Assembly: GCF_022354825.1 (NCBI RefSeq)
Contig: NZ_CP031168.1
Span: forward strand, 4,713,501-4,777,500
Length of the DNA stretch: 64,000 bases
DNA from: Paenibacillus sp. H1-7
GTDB taxonomy: Bacteria; Bacillota; Bacilli; Paenibacillales; NBRC-103111
Direction: 5' to 3'
The notes beneath the pieces are model-generated. The model searched no databases and had not been told where the DNA came from. It saw only the letters and a list, made by a program, of their open reading frames with translations. Numbering within the stretch: the first letter of the stretch is position 1; the number at the start of each line of letters is the position of its first letter. Below are positions 35,368-45,097 of the stretch, one piece after another. Made by a program: the position numbers and the translations under genes.

Positions 35368-38300
35368 TCACCGAACCCGATGCATTCGGGTCTCAACGCC
35401 TAATTCGTTCGCATCTTCAGTCAGTAGATCAAATTGCTCCGCTTGTTCATTGGTCATCGCTTCAGGCGGAATAGCCACATCAAATACTCTTTTGGTATCC
35501 GTACCGACAACCACTTTGTTGCCTCCTTTTTCCCATACGCCCTCCCCAATTGCCGCTACCTCTCCAATACGTTTCATTAAAGTGGTATATATTCTTCTTG
35601 GATTTTTAGTATAGCCTTTGGTCATAAAGTCTAGTGACTTCGTTTGACCTACCTCCGCTACTGGTGCATCCGGTCCCTCAGGTCCATAAACGGCTCTATC
35701 AAAATCATCGAAGGATCCATTGATTTTTTTGCCGGGCAACTCAAGTTCTGATTCAATGACCCGCCCTCTAGCGACACTTCCGAGTTCCCATACACCCCTC
35801 CCTTTTTCGGTTGGGGCAGTTACTTGCTGTGTTGTCGGCTTAGATGCAGGCTTTGATGTTCCGCCCTGTGGTTTTGCTCTTTTGGCGTTGGCGACGCCCG
35901 CACTGACTACAGGAAGAAGACTTTCCGCTTGATCAGCGATTGCACCAACATGATCGACTGTTTCTGGCGAAGCTCCTGCTGCATATGCTACCGTTCTGGC
36001 TACACCGCCAATTGGAGTACCGGGGTTGAAATTTTCAAGTTTTTCTGCAACTACCGTCGCCCGTTCTTGCGCATCCGTTGCTTGACGACCGCTAGGTTGT
36101 AAGTACACCGTATGATCCTGAGGAGGCAATGCTTTTGCAAGATCTTTGGGAGACATTCTCTCCATGGCATCGAAAATTTGTAAACGTCTATTCCAACCAT
36201 ATTTGGCGATCATATCGCCATTTTTTAAAGACATTGCATCTTTGACCTCATCAATAGTTACACCAGCCGTATTGTAAGGATCATTCGCTTGTTCTATCCG
36301 TTCCTTCTCCACTCGTTCTCTCTCATCTTCCATTAATAAGTTAAGCACGGAGTTACTGCCGGAGGTGTCTATGAATGCAACTGGATTATTCCTTCCGTAC
36401 CTATAAATATTACTACCATCCCCGATTCCTATCGGATCGCAACTCACCCACCGCCCCAGCCAAGACGCATAATATCTGGCCCCGTGGTAATTAAACCCCG
36501 TCTCATCGTCCCGCTCTTTGCCTGTAAAGCCGTAGCGCTTCAAATTCACCTCCACAGCACTTCGCCCTGCGCAATAAGCGGTGCTCCCATAAGGGGTGTA
36601 CTCTTCGTAGGTGATGACTGCCGCATTTTGATCCAATTCCAAGCAGGCCGAACCGAGATGGTTCCCGAGCTGATAGCGGACAAGCGGCTTGAGGGCGGCG
36701 ACGGCTGACCCATCGTCGATCGTCTGGGTTTCGATCAATGCGACCCGCAGCTTATCGTCCATCACATGCAGTGATTCCCGCTCCAGCACTACAACCCCAT
36801 CGCCTTCATATTCGCGATACAGCTCGAACCCGCCTAGATAGATACGCTGCTTATGAAGAGCGCCGGACTGCGTTTCCGTTACCTTGCGGACCCGCATTCC
36901 CGCGGAGTCATACACATAATACGTAGTCGAAGGCACTCGTTCGGGAATCGGATCGCCGTTCATGACCGTACCGGTTGTTGAGCTTAGTTGGTCCTTGAAG
37001 TCCCAATTCATCTGCGGCAAATGTGGCATCGACGCCATGCTGCCGTGCAGATCATATCCATATTTGGCGCTGTAATAATCAGCCTCGTCGGCATCGGCAG
37101 CTAGATACTTAGGAAGGTCAGCAGGATCGCCGGGCAAGCGGGTCGCCAGCAAGCGGTTGCTGTCCGCCGCGTATTGATAACGCCGGTTCCATAACACTTG
37201 GCCGGGCTGTTCCAGATTACGCCCGCTATGATGCAGCATCTGCATGATGTTGCCGACCTCGTCGTACAGATACGTTTCTACATAGTTCTGCAAATCGGTA
37301 CAGTCATTTAGAATCGCCGATCCTCGGCGGGAGCCGTCATCCCAATCGTATTGCCCGCCATTGCCTCGATGCTCGCGGCCGGTGGCCGCAATCAGCCGGT
37401 ACAGCGCGTCATAGCGGTATTCCGAACCCGGCCGTACACATTGGTTGCTGTGAAATACTCGGTCGTTCGCTTCATCGCGAATTTGCATGATGTTGCCAAC
37501 CGGATCGTACGTATACCGCAAGTCCTGCACCACTTCGCCGCCACTCGCGCGAGTCGCGCGAGTCGTCCGCAACCGCCGCACACGGAACGTGCTCTCTTCA
37601 TACTCATAGATCGTATCTGTTCCGTTGCCGTATTGAATACGAAGTCGCTGTCCCTTAGCGTTGTATTCCAGATTGGTCACGACATGCTGATCTGCCATAT
37701 CCGGATCCAGCAGCGCCGTTGGCTCGGCAGTTTGGTTAAGCCACACATCCACCCGGTCTAGAAGACCGGCTTCATTGAATAGGGGCTGTATAGTATGAAT
37801 CCGCTGCGGATTCGCCGTACTGTACGGAACGATCCATTGTGAAGGCCGATTAAGCGCGTCATACCGTGTTCGGGCAACGAAGTGCTCCGCTTCCAGCGGC
37901 GGATCGTGCGCCCAATCCGGTACGGCTTTGTAATCGGCCGTCAGCTTCTGCAGCGTATGAAGCGGGTTGCCTTTAAAGTCATAAGCATCGGTTATGACAG
38001 CTCCAGCGGTATCGTAATGCTCCATCAGCATGCCGCACAGATTGCGCTCCCTGCGCTCGTCAGCATCGGGCCACTGTTCGCCATAAATCCATTTCTCGAA
38101 TTGAATCTCCCGCAATGGATCGACCGGATCCGCACCGGTGACAAAGGAACAAATCGGCCGATGCAGCTTGTCATACTGGAATCGGGTGATAAACCCTCTG
38201 CTATTCCAAGCGAACATCGGCTTGCCTGCCGCATCATTCAACATCCATCGGTCACCCGCGTCCATGCTGTGCTGATAGAGGATATTGCCTGTGATGTCGT

Positions 38301-41300
38301 AACTCGGCACGAAGCCTTGCAGTATGAAGTTACGTTCGTCATGGAACAAATAAGAGCCTTCCGGCTGAGCCGGTGTGACGTACTGCATCACCCGATTGCC
38401 GCGTGAATCTTGTATCCACAACGGCTTGCCCTCGGCATCGAGTCTTGTAAACGTGACATATTTCTCGTCAGCAAGCGCATCCGAAGGACCGACACGGTTG
38501 TGAACGATCGAGACGACCTCCCGCCCGAGGCTATCGAGCACAATGACCGAAGGCGTATTCGCATGATCGGTTGCCATTCGGGCTGCGCGCCGCTCCTCGA
38601 CGGATGCGGTCAATGCGCTCTTGCGTTTGTACCACGCATTGCCAGTTTCTAGCACGGTATCGTTGGCATCAAATTGCTTCTGATACCACGGCGTAAATTC
38701 AGCACGGCTGTAAGCACCGTCCGGCGACTCGGTACGAATGAGCCTTCCGAGCGCATCATAGTACATGACGGGAGTTACGCCGATTTCCGCCGGTTCTTCG
38801 AATCGGTGTCCCGTCGCCGCCTGGCAAAAATAGGGCTCATACTGCTTCACCGGCTTGCCTTTGTTGTTCAGAATCGTCTTGCCGCTAGCGACCCACCGCA
38901 GTGGTCCGCCTGGATCTTCCGGCTCCGCTTGCACTTTCTTCACGATCACGCTGCCTGCGCCATCCGAATACTCCCATACACATTGCACCGGGCTGTCCGG
39001 GACATCAGCATAGTGCCTCTCCCGCACAATGCCGCAGGCGCATGGAGGATGCTGCCCCCACAGCAATTGTCCGTTTTCGTCCAGGGTCTCTCCAAAATAA
39101 TACAGATGTCTAGCGCTAGCACTGCTAAGCCATTGCCTTGCAGCGGCATCGTCGTAGTCATCCTGAACGAACCAATGCTGCATGCTTTCCAAATCCGGAT
39201 TGAGAAGGTTATCGTCCTCTTCAAGGCCGCTCAAGTGATCCGCTTCGGCTCCTTTGCCCATGACGGCCATCGCAGCCGGCATTCCCAGTATGTCATAGAT
39301 CACTTCCGACATATTGCCGTTCGGATCTTTCATCTGCCGTGGGGTCAGCAGACGATAATCGAACTTCGTTACTTCGGTACGGTTGCCCATAACATCGGTA
39401 CTGGCTTGAATGTACAAATCTCGATTGTCATAGGATAGAGTGGTCGTATAGCCAAAAGGATCGATGTAGCGCTCCGGCAAATAAAAGTGCGCAGATGCAT
39501 CATCGTGAAATCCCGCAATGCCAGAGCACATCCAATACTGTCCGCTGGCTTGTATGCCGAACCGCTCATGGAGCTTATCTCCGCTCAAATATCCGCTAAT
39601 GCTCATGTCCGCCAACGCCTCTTGAACGTTCGGTTTGAAGCGGTCATCGTGCACCAATTCCAATAGGACATCGGTAAGCGCCAGTTTGTAATTCTCATAA
39701 GGCAATGCCAATTCATTCATCCGTCCTAGCGGTAGAGGCTTGTCCAAGGTCGTGTCGAAGTACAACGTGCGCGTATGCTCCACAAGCCGTTTTTGAAGGG
39801 CAATACCGTCTGGCATTTGATGATAGGGAATTGCCGTAACGGCCGTTCCGCTATCCTGATAGTTCTCGCTCAGCATGTAGTCGCGCAGTTCCTTCAATGT
39901 TAAGTAGCGGAAGGATGAACCGACGCCAGCTTGGAAGTCTGCACCGGTCAGCTCATATGTCATCGCTTCGTATGGCAGCCGTAACCGATAGTTATCCTTA
40001 TCGGGGCGAGCCGGATCTATTCGGGGAATATCATTGGTGTAATAGGTTTCGATATAAGACATATGCATTTCTAACTGTACTCTGCGAATCAGGTCTGTTG
40101 CATCGTCCCGCAAAAGATGATCTTCATCGGTAAACTTGCCGTGACGGGGATACACGACGGTAATGGCTTGCTGGATGTTGCCATATTGATCGGTGCTTAA
40201 GTTAAGCGTGTGTACGACGCGAGGATCGGGAGTCAGCTCATCCGGCTGCAGATCAAGCTCGTAGTGATAGGTTACCGCTTCGCTTTCCGTAACATGGAAC
40301 ACGGCGTGCGGATTGGCCGCTTTCGGCTGAACACGATGAATATGGCAATTGTGATTAGCGGCTGTAAATAATTTAACCGGCTTATGAATATGATCCGCCC
40401 AGCTGTCAACGTCAAGCTCATAGACTTCTTGGCGCAGCATCATGCCCTTGCAAGCGCGGAACGCTTCGCGCCACTCGTCTGCCGTAAGATCAGCAGCATC
40501 GAGATCGGGCTCCGGCAGTTCATTTTCCCGGAAAGTGCCTAGCACTCGCTTCCCCTGCCGTTCTTTCTCTAACCATGTTGGAAAATATTCGTCTTTGTAG
40601 TGGCCTAACACATCTCGCTGGTCTAGATACACGCCAGTATGAAACCAAGTGACGGTCTGGACTGGCGGCTGATAAAGCGTTAGATCATCCGTAATGTACG
40701 GACTGTCTATGTTGCCCGCCGCGAACGTACCGAACTCCTCCGTATCGATCTGGTCGACCCGGCCGAATCCGCGAAATTCACGGTCATGTCCGTCATAGTA
40801 TCCGTGATGATAACGATACGTCGATGAGAAAGCGGTGTTGCGCCATTGATCACGCACCGTCACCTTCTCTACGCAGTGTACCGGGAACGGAAGCTTTGTG
40901 ATCCAGGGCTTGCCTTCCTGCTTGTCCTGCAAGTAAAACTTCGTCGATGGCGCATACGTCACGGACGTCTCTAAACCTAGATGATTCGCCGTTTTGGTCA
41001 GCAGATGAGGCTTTTGTCCGCCCATCAAGTCCATATACCGCAGCGAACTCCGCGCATCGCCTGGAAGCCGTGATGACCAGACCAGACATGCGGTGCCATT
41101 GCCGAGCAGATCGAGGGCTTGTACGTCGGCAAGATGATCGAGCTTAGGGAAGGCGGAGATGATCGTCGCGTCGCTCCAGCTGTTGCCGGAATGGTTAAAA
41201 TACACATGTACCCCATCATGCGACAAATACAAAATATCCGTCGTGCCCGATCCGTCGATATCGGCCAGCCGGATTCGCTTCGGATCGAACTGGTCGAAAG

Positions 41301-43302
41301 AATCCAACTGAAGGGCATGATCCATCGTAACCTTCGAGCCAAACCGGCCATAGCCAAGGTTAGGCCAATAGCTGACGGTGCCGCACTTCGTAATCCGTAC
41401 AATATCGCTCAGTCCGTCGCCTGACATATCGGCCAAATAAATGAACTCGTCGCAATCGGCGAATACCATATGCGGCCCCTTCTCTTCGTCCCAGTGCTTG
41501 CTCACGCGCCGCGCCGAGCCAAAGCCCTCCTCTCCCAAAGACGGATACCACACGAATGCGCCATGCTCGCTGATCAGAATGTCGGCATGTCCGTCGCCGG
41601 TAACGTCAATGAATTTGAGGTTAGGGTCGCTCCAGTCGACATGTGGCAAAGCGGCAATCGGGGTAAAAGAAGTCCATTGTCCATCCGTTGTCCGTTCATA
41701 AAATCCCGGCGTCTCGCTTGCCCACTGGACCAGATCGGGACGGCCGTCGCCAGCCAGATCGAGGAATTGAGCACGGCCCGCTAACGATGCCGCAGGCTTC
41801 GACCATACAAGCTCCAATGGCGCCAGTTTCGCCGCTACATGCGTATCTTCCAATATGCCATCGCTATGAATCGGGCTGAGATTGCGTTTGTAGAACCAGG
41901 CATCGGCCTGTTCGGTCAAGACGCCAGGCAATCCTTCGCCGTCAAGATCAATCCATTGATAGAGGGCGCCATCGATACCGGTCGGCAAGTTTTCCAAGCT
42001 CTCGTCGTCCAACTCCCGTACTTCTGTCTGAATAACGGCATCACTGTAGGTGAACTGGAGCGGAGGAAATTGGCGGGAGCGATAATCTCCATTCTGTCTG
42101 CGCTCATAGACACGCTGCGCCACTTCGGCAAGCTTCGTATAAACCGGTGCGCGTCTGCTGGAAGCATCCTTCTCGTATTCATATGTCAATTCGGTCGAAC
42201 GGACCAGTCCGTCGTATCCCTTCGCATCGGCAGGAGCATGCGGATCGTCCGGAAAGTGATGAAACATAAGCACACGCTGACAGAGGCGGTAATTCCGCAT
42301 TTCGAATGCTGGCCGATACGTCGAGAAAGGGTCTGGCCGAGGCACCCAATGCTTGGTTTCTTCAGGCGCCGGATTGTCTTGGTCGTGCTCGCCATAGTCG
42401 AAGACGACTTCAAAATACCATTGATCATCGGCGGGCTGCTCCGGCCAAGGTTGATCCTCCACAAGCTTAGGAATCCACGGCACGTGATTTCCGTAACGGA
42501 TTCGCTTGATATATCGATTCGCGGTCCGCCGGGAGTCCCCGCCATTACCGCGATTGCGCTCATGAGCTTGCTGCAAATCGACGTTCGTGCCGTCTTCTTG
42601 TTTATACTGATAGGTCATGACATTCCCTTTGCCATCATAGCTCATGCAGATCAGCCAACTGAATATTCGTGTCGGATTGTGGGGGTCAGAGCTTTCGGGG
42701 TCTATACTCTCGGGATCATAAATACGTGAATGGTTGTCTCTTCCGTACCAGGAGGTGATATTGTCTTTCGTGATCGTGCGCCAAAAAATATCGCTGGGCT
42801 TCCCGGCATTCGTCCATCGTTCGATGCGTGCGAACAGCCCTTCCACCCGCGGGCGGTACAGCTGAATATGATAGGCCGTTCCGCCAATCGTGCGAGGCTC
42901 CGAATGGTCTGACACCCACTCATTAGCCTGATTGGGGCTTAACAAGGGAACGAGTTCTTCGGCGCCTGACAGGATAAACACGTCTGATTCTTGCGCATCA
43001 ACATAACGCGGCAGACCTTTATCCGTCGTCCTAGCGATTGATGGCATAGAGAGACTCCAGCCAAGACCAAAAGGTCCGTTGCCGGCGCCTGAGTCATAGG
43101 AGAGCGCCAGCTGCGGACCGAAGCCGGACCGGCCGGGACTGACAGCAATCGGCACGCTCATAGAGCCGGTGCCCGTCACCGGATTAGCCGCGAACTTCTC
43201 GCCTATTCCTCGGATGGCTCCTCCTCCCTTAGGCAGCGATATGGCAGGGCTCTTCAACAGATGCTCGCTTGGAGGTTGTCCTTCTTTCATGTCTGATGCC
43301 AA
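35368..43302 (-). CDS. TcB-TcC fusion with C-terminal REase-fold nuclease effector
   Basis: A 2,644-residue cocoon-forming Tc component. Residues about 20-340 are SpvB-like (GGAIRGIGEKFAANPVTGTG). About 510-720 carries several VCBS-type DLAGDGRPDL/DVTGDGHADI repeats of the TcB propeller. From about 1500 come RHS/YD repeats ending at the core LGRWVSCDPIGIGDGSNIYRYGRNN and IDTSG near 2315, where TcC proteins self-cleave. The last 330 residues are the variable effector. Its final 140, with VARGRVIESELELPG, FDDFDRAV and QTKSLDFMTKGY, resemble restriction-endonuclease-fold toxins, so it is probably a nuclease. The TTG start is chosen because AAAGGGTG lies 7 bases upstream; an ATG at 43290 is too far. 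The effector end is visibly more AT-rich than the RHS core. Confidence 0.9.
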   Translation of the reverse strand: MASDMKEGQPPSEHLLKSPAISLPKGGGAIRGIGEKFAANPVTGTGSMSVPIAVSPGRSGFGPQLALSYDSGAGNGPFGLGWSLSMPSIARTTDKGLPRYVDAQESDVFILSGAEELVPLLSPNQANEWVSDHSEPRTIGGTAYHIQLYRPRVEGLFARIERWTNAGKPSDIFWRTITKDNITSWYGRDNHSRIYDPESIDPESSDPHNPTRIFSWLICMSYDGKGNVMTYQYKQEDGTNVDLQQAHERNRGNGGDSRRTANRYIKRIRYGNHVPWIPKLVEDQPWPEQPADDQWYFEVVFDYGEHDQDNPAPEETKHWVPRPDPFSTYRPAFEMRNYRLCQRVLMFHHFPDDPHAPADAKGYDGLVRSTELTYEYEKDASSRRAPVYTKLAEVAQRVYERRQNGDYRSRQFPPLQFTYSDAVIQTEVRELDDESLENLPTGIDGALYQWIDLDGEGLPGVLTEQADAWFYKRNLSPIHSDGILEDTHVAAKLAPLELVWSKPAASLAGRAQFLDLAGDGRPDLVQWASETPGFYERTTDGQWTSFTPIAALPHVDWSDPNLKFIDVTGDGHADILISEHGAFVWYPSLGEEGFGSARRVSKHWDEEKGPHMVFADCDEFIYLADMSGDGLSDIVRITKCGTVSYWPNLGYGRFGSKVTMDHALQLDSFDQFDPKRIRLADIDGSGTTDILYLSHDGVHVYFNHSGNSWSDATIISAFPKLDHLADVQALDLLGNGTACLVWSSRLPGDARSSLRYMDLMGGQKPHLLTKTANHLGLETSVTYAPSTKFYLQDKQEGKPWITKLPFPVHCVEKVTVRDQWRNTAFSSTYRYHHGYYDGHDREFRGFGRVDQIDTEEFGTFAAGNIDSPYITDDLTLYQPPVQTVTWFHTGVYLDQRDVLGHYKDEYFPTWLEKERQGKRVLGTFRENELPEPDLDAADLTADEWREAFRACKGMMLRQEVYELDVDSWADHIHKPVKLFTAANHNCHIHRVQPKAANPHAVFHVTESEAVTYHYELDLQPDELTPDPRVVHTLNLSTDQYGNIQQAITVVYPRHGKFTDEDHLLRDDATDLIRRVQLEMHMSYIETYYTNDIPRIDPARPDKDNYRLRLPYEAMTYELTGADFQAGVGSSFRYLTLKELRDYMLSENYQDSGTAVTAIPYHQMPDGIALQKRLVEHTRTLYFDTTLDKPLPLGRMNELALPYENYKLALTDVLLELVHDDRFKPNVQEALADMSISGYLSGDKLHERFGIQASGQYWMCSGIAGFHDDASAHFYLPERYIDPFGYTTTLSYDNRDLYIQASTDVMGNRTEVTKFDYRLLTPRQMKDPNGNMSEVIYDILGMPAAMAVMGKGAEADHLSGLEEDDNLLNPDLESMQHWFVQDDYDDAAARQWLSSASARHLYYFGETLDENGQLLWGQHPPCACGIVRERHYADVPDSPVQCVWEYSDGAGSVIVKKVQAEPEDPGGPLRWVASGKTILNNKGKPVKQYEPYFCQAATGHRFEEPAEIGVTPVMYYDALGRLIRTESPDGAYSRAEFTPWYQKQFDANDTVLETGNAWYKRKSALTASVEERRAARMATDHANTPSVIVLDSLGREVVSIVHNRVGPSDALADEKYVTFTRLDAEGKPLWIQDSRGNRVMQYVTPAQPEGSYLFHDERNFILQGFVPSYDITGNILYQHSMDAGDRWMLNDAAGKPMFAWNSRGFITRFQYDKLHRPICSFVTGADPVDPLREIQFEKWIYGEQWPDADERRERNLCGMLMEHYDTAGAVITDAYDFKGNPLHTLQKLTADYKAVPDWAHDPPLEAEHFVARTRYDALNRPSQWIVPYSTANPQRIHTIQPLFNEAGLLDRVDVWLNQTAEPTALLDPDMADQHVVTNLEYNAKGQRLRIQYGNGTDTIYEYEESTFRVRRLRTTRATRASGGEVVQDLRYTYDPVGNIMQIRDEANDRVFHSNQCVRPGSEYRYDALYRLIAATGREHRGNGGQYDWDDGSRRGSAILNDCTDLQNYVETYLYDEVGNIMQMLHHSGRNLEQPGQVLWNRRYQYAADSNRLLATRLPGDPADLPKYLAADADEADYYSAKYGYDLHGSMASMPHLPQMNWDFKDQLSSTTGTVMNGDPIPERVPSTTYYVYDSAGMRVRKVTETQSGALHKQRIYLGGFELYREYEGDGVVVLERESLHVMDDKLRVALIETQTIDDGSAVAALKPLVRYQLGNHLGSACLELDQNAAVITYEEYTPYGSTAYCAGRSAVEVNLKRYGFTGKERDDETGFNYHGARYYASWLGRWVSCDPIGIGDGSNIYRYGRNNPVAFIDTSGSNSVLNLLMEDERERVEKERIEQANDPYNTAGVTIDEVKDAMSLKNGDMIAKYGWNRRLQIFDAMERMSPKDLAKALPPQDHTVYLQPSGRQATDAQERATVVAEKLENFNPGTPIGGVARTVAYAAGASPETVDHVGAIADQAESLLPVVSAGVANAKRAKPQGGTSKPASKPTTQQVTAPTEKGRGVWELGSVARGRVIESELELPGKKINGSFDDFDRAVYGPEGPDAPVAEVGQTKSLDFMTKGYTKNPRRIYTTLMKRIGEVAAIGEGVWEKGGNKVVVGTDTKRVFDVAIPPEAMTNEQAEQFDLLTEDANELGVETRMHRVR

Positions 43303-43308
43303 TAGCCG

Positions 43309-43536
43309 TCACCCTTTCGACATGGAACAATATCTCAATTCAATTTCTAGTATAAGCCCCGTTCGCTGCGAAGAATGTCGATACGTTGATCCTAATAAAT
43401 TATTTATATTTGATATATTTAATGATTCCATAAGGTACGACAGATGATCAATGCTGGTATCGACGTCTTGGTTGTTTATTATGTTGTCGTACCCGTTAGC
43501 GCAAGGATGTAGCTTGTTGAGAAGGCCCTCACACAT
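43309..43536 (-). CDS. Doubtful 75-residue open frame leading into tcB
   Basis: The frame starts at an ATG directly behind the U-run of the upstream terminator, where the hairpin's GGGAGGTG could serve as a ribosome site. It stops 6 bases before the TTG start of the TcB-TcC gene and overlaps that gene's ribosome site. The product (MCEGLLNKLHPCANGYDN at its start) resembles nothing I recognise and is AT-rich. It could be a leader peptide coupled to tcB or chance. Confidence 0.2.
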   Translation of the reverse strand: MCEGLLNKLHPCANGYDNIINNQDVDTSIDHLSYLMESLNISNINNLLGSTYRHSSQRTGLILEIELRYCSMSKG

Positions 43537-43561
43537 AAAAAAGCACCTCCCAAGGGAGGTG
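43537..43561 (-). terminator. Intrinsic terminator of the binding-lipoprotein gene
   Basis: CACCTCCC at 43544-43551 pairs with GGGAGGTG at 43554-43561. On the minus strand the stem is followed by six T residues. It lies 50 bases after the stop codon of the gene at 43612 and isolates it from the Tc operon. Confidence 0.85.
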
Positions 43562-43611
43562 TTCTATAACTTATTTATATTGAATATACCTTAATCCATT
43601 TTACTGCTGAG

Positions 43612-44907
43612 TTATTTTTGCCGGTTCGTTTCAATGTTTTTCGATATTTGTTCTTCCGCTTCTCTCAGTGCTGAGTTAATATCTTTCTCTCCTTTGGCGA
43701 CAGGAATGATGGCATTGGACATATAACCTTCCGCGAACGAATCGTATCTGCTGACTGGAAGCGCTATTGCAGGGGTCGCTTTAAAGGCAGCTTTCACATT
43801 TTTTCCTTGCAAGTAAGGCAAGTTTTTGCCGAACTCTTGCTCAATGTTACTTGATTTCAATACCGGCAGCCGCGCGTTACGTGCTACTTCCGTTTGAACC
43901 TCGTCGGATAGAATTGTGGAGATGACTTGAAACGCTTGATCTTTGTATTTGCTCTGCGCCGTGACGTGAAGAATCCACTCATCGACCTGCATGCCGGTGT
44001 TAGGGCGTTCTTTGAATGACGGGTACTGGACCAAATCCCAGTTCAAATCCTGGGCATCCTTCAAGATCGGCAGGTTGTTATTGGAAGCCAGCATAGCGAG
44101 AGTCCGTTCTTTCATAAACTGATCCGTACCTCCGCCAGCCAAACGGGGTGTATTGTTTCCGGGAATGTCGTAGATGCTTTTGAGCAACTCGAATATTTTT
44201 TTCCAATTATCATTGTTCACGGTCGGCTTCTCCGCTACAGGATCGATAAAGCCGTATGACAGCACGGAAGCCACTCGGGTCGTTTTATCCGGCTCCAAGC
44301 CCCGATACTGCACACCGCCCTCCATGCGTGTCACTTGCTTGGCCAGCTCTCGGGCATCCTCCCACGTCATGCCGTCCTTCGGGTACGGAACGCCGAATTT
44401 GTCGAAAATATCTTTATTATAATAGAGACCACTGAAATGCATTGTCCATGGAAGACCGATTAAGTTATTTTGCCGGCTTGCCGACTTCACTGATTCTACT
44501 GCGACCGGGTTCAACCTGGAGAGGTCGAAATTGAATTTTTTGATCAGCGGTTCAATATTATCTTCCATCCCGGTTCCTACAAACCGGTAAATGAGAGGTG
44601 AGGCCGTCATCACTAAATCCGGTATGTTGCCGGCGGCCATCAGCTTATCAAAACCGTTCTCCGGCTTGGACAAATCGATGGGCTCGATCGTAATGTGCGG
44701 GTAGCGCTTTTTCACCGGCTCCTCGACATACTTCTGGAACTCTCCAGGTCCAAGCCATCCCATACTCAGCGCGAATTTAATCGTAACGGGCTCGGTCGAA
44801 ACTTGAGGCGGAGCGTCAGTCTCACCGGCCGGTTTAACGTTATTTCCGCTGCTGCAAGCGGTTGCAAACAATAATAGTGAAAGTGCGGCCATTCGATTCA
44901 TTTTCAT
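43612..44907 (-). CDS. Extracellular sugar-binding lipoprotein of an ABC importer
   Basis: A 431-residue solute-binding lipoprotein. The start at 44907 is preferred because GGGGGAAA lies at proper spacing; an ATG at 44922 lies in front of that site and would add 5 residues before the signal peptide. The lipobox is FATACSS near residue 18. The family block LYYNKDIFDKFGVPYPKDG lies near 160. No permease gene is adjacent; a DUF1861 gene lies upstream and a terminator follows. A cre-like element lies 52 bases upstream. It probably shares permeases encoded elsewhere. The ligand is unknown, possibly a mannoside or glucoside judging from DUF1861. Confidence 0.92.
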   Translation of the reverse strand: MKMNRMAALSLLLFATACSSGNNVKPAGETDAPPQVSTEPVTIKFALSMGWLGPGEFQKYVEEPVKKRYPHITIEPIDLSKPENGFDKLMAAGNIPDLVMTASPLIYRFVGTGMEDNIEPLIKKFNFDLSRLNPVAVESVKSASRQNNLIGLPWTMHFSGLYYNKDIFDKFGVPYPKDGMTWEDARELAKQVTRMEGGVQYRGLEPDKTTRVASVLSYGFIDPVAEKPTVNNDNWKKIFELLKSIYDIPGNNTPRLAGGGTDQFMKERTLAMLASNNNLPILKDAQDLNWDLVQYPSFKERPNTGMQVDEWILHVTAQSKYKDQAFQVISTILSDEVQTEVARNARLPVLKSSNIEQEFGKNLPYLQGKNVKAAFKATPAIALPVSRYDSFAEGYMSNAIIPVAKGEKDINSALREAEEQISKNIETNRQK

Positions 44908-44958
44908 ATCGGTTTCCCCCATTCATTATTGTTGAGGCAAAGTTACTCGCAATAGAAA

Positions 44959-44972
44959 TAATAGCGCTTACA
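44959..44972. promoter_or_regulatory. cre-like CcpA site before the binding lipoprotein
   Basis: On the minus strand the 14 bases read TGTAAGCGCTATTA, which match TGWAANCGNTNWCA except at the 13th position. They lie 52 bases upstream of the lipoprotein start codon. Confidence 0.45.
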
Positions 44973-45097
44973 TTTATCGGTCCATTTAGCCACAAATCCA
45001 GTCCGTATGATGGGGAAATTAGTTCGGAAGCATCCCGGAATCACCTCCACAGTAGACTGTGACGATGTGGGATACGCAGTCCCCCTTACTTCCTCCA

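Larger units (their letters stand above)
43303..43611. promoter_or_regulatory. Region upstream of the Tc operon
   Basis: These 309 bases hold the terminator of the preceding binding-lipoprotein gene, a doubtful 75-codon frame and, presumably, the Tc promoter. A TATACT sequence near 43345-43355 on the minus strand could be a -10 element, but no well-spaced -35 was found. Confidence 0.35.

Noticed and set aside
41839..42729. Plus-strand open frame of 296 codons inside the TcB region
   Set aside because: Antisense shadow of the SpvB/TcB coding sequence with no ribosome site and no domain.
35368..43302. Reading the RHS protein as a type VI or wall-anchored Rhs antibacterial toxin
   Set aside because: SpvB and TcB middle domains precede the RHS repeats and two TcA-type genes follow, which fits a Tc complex.
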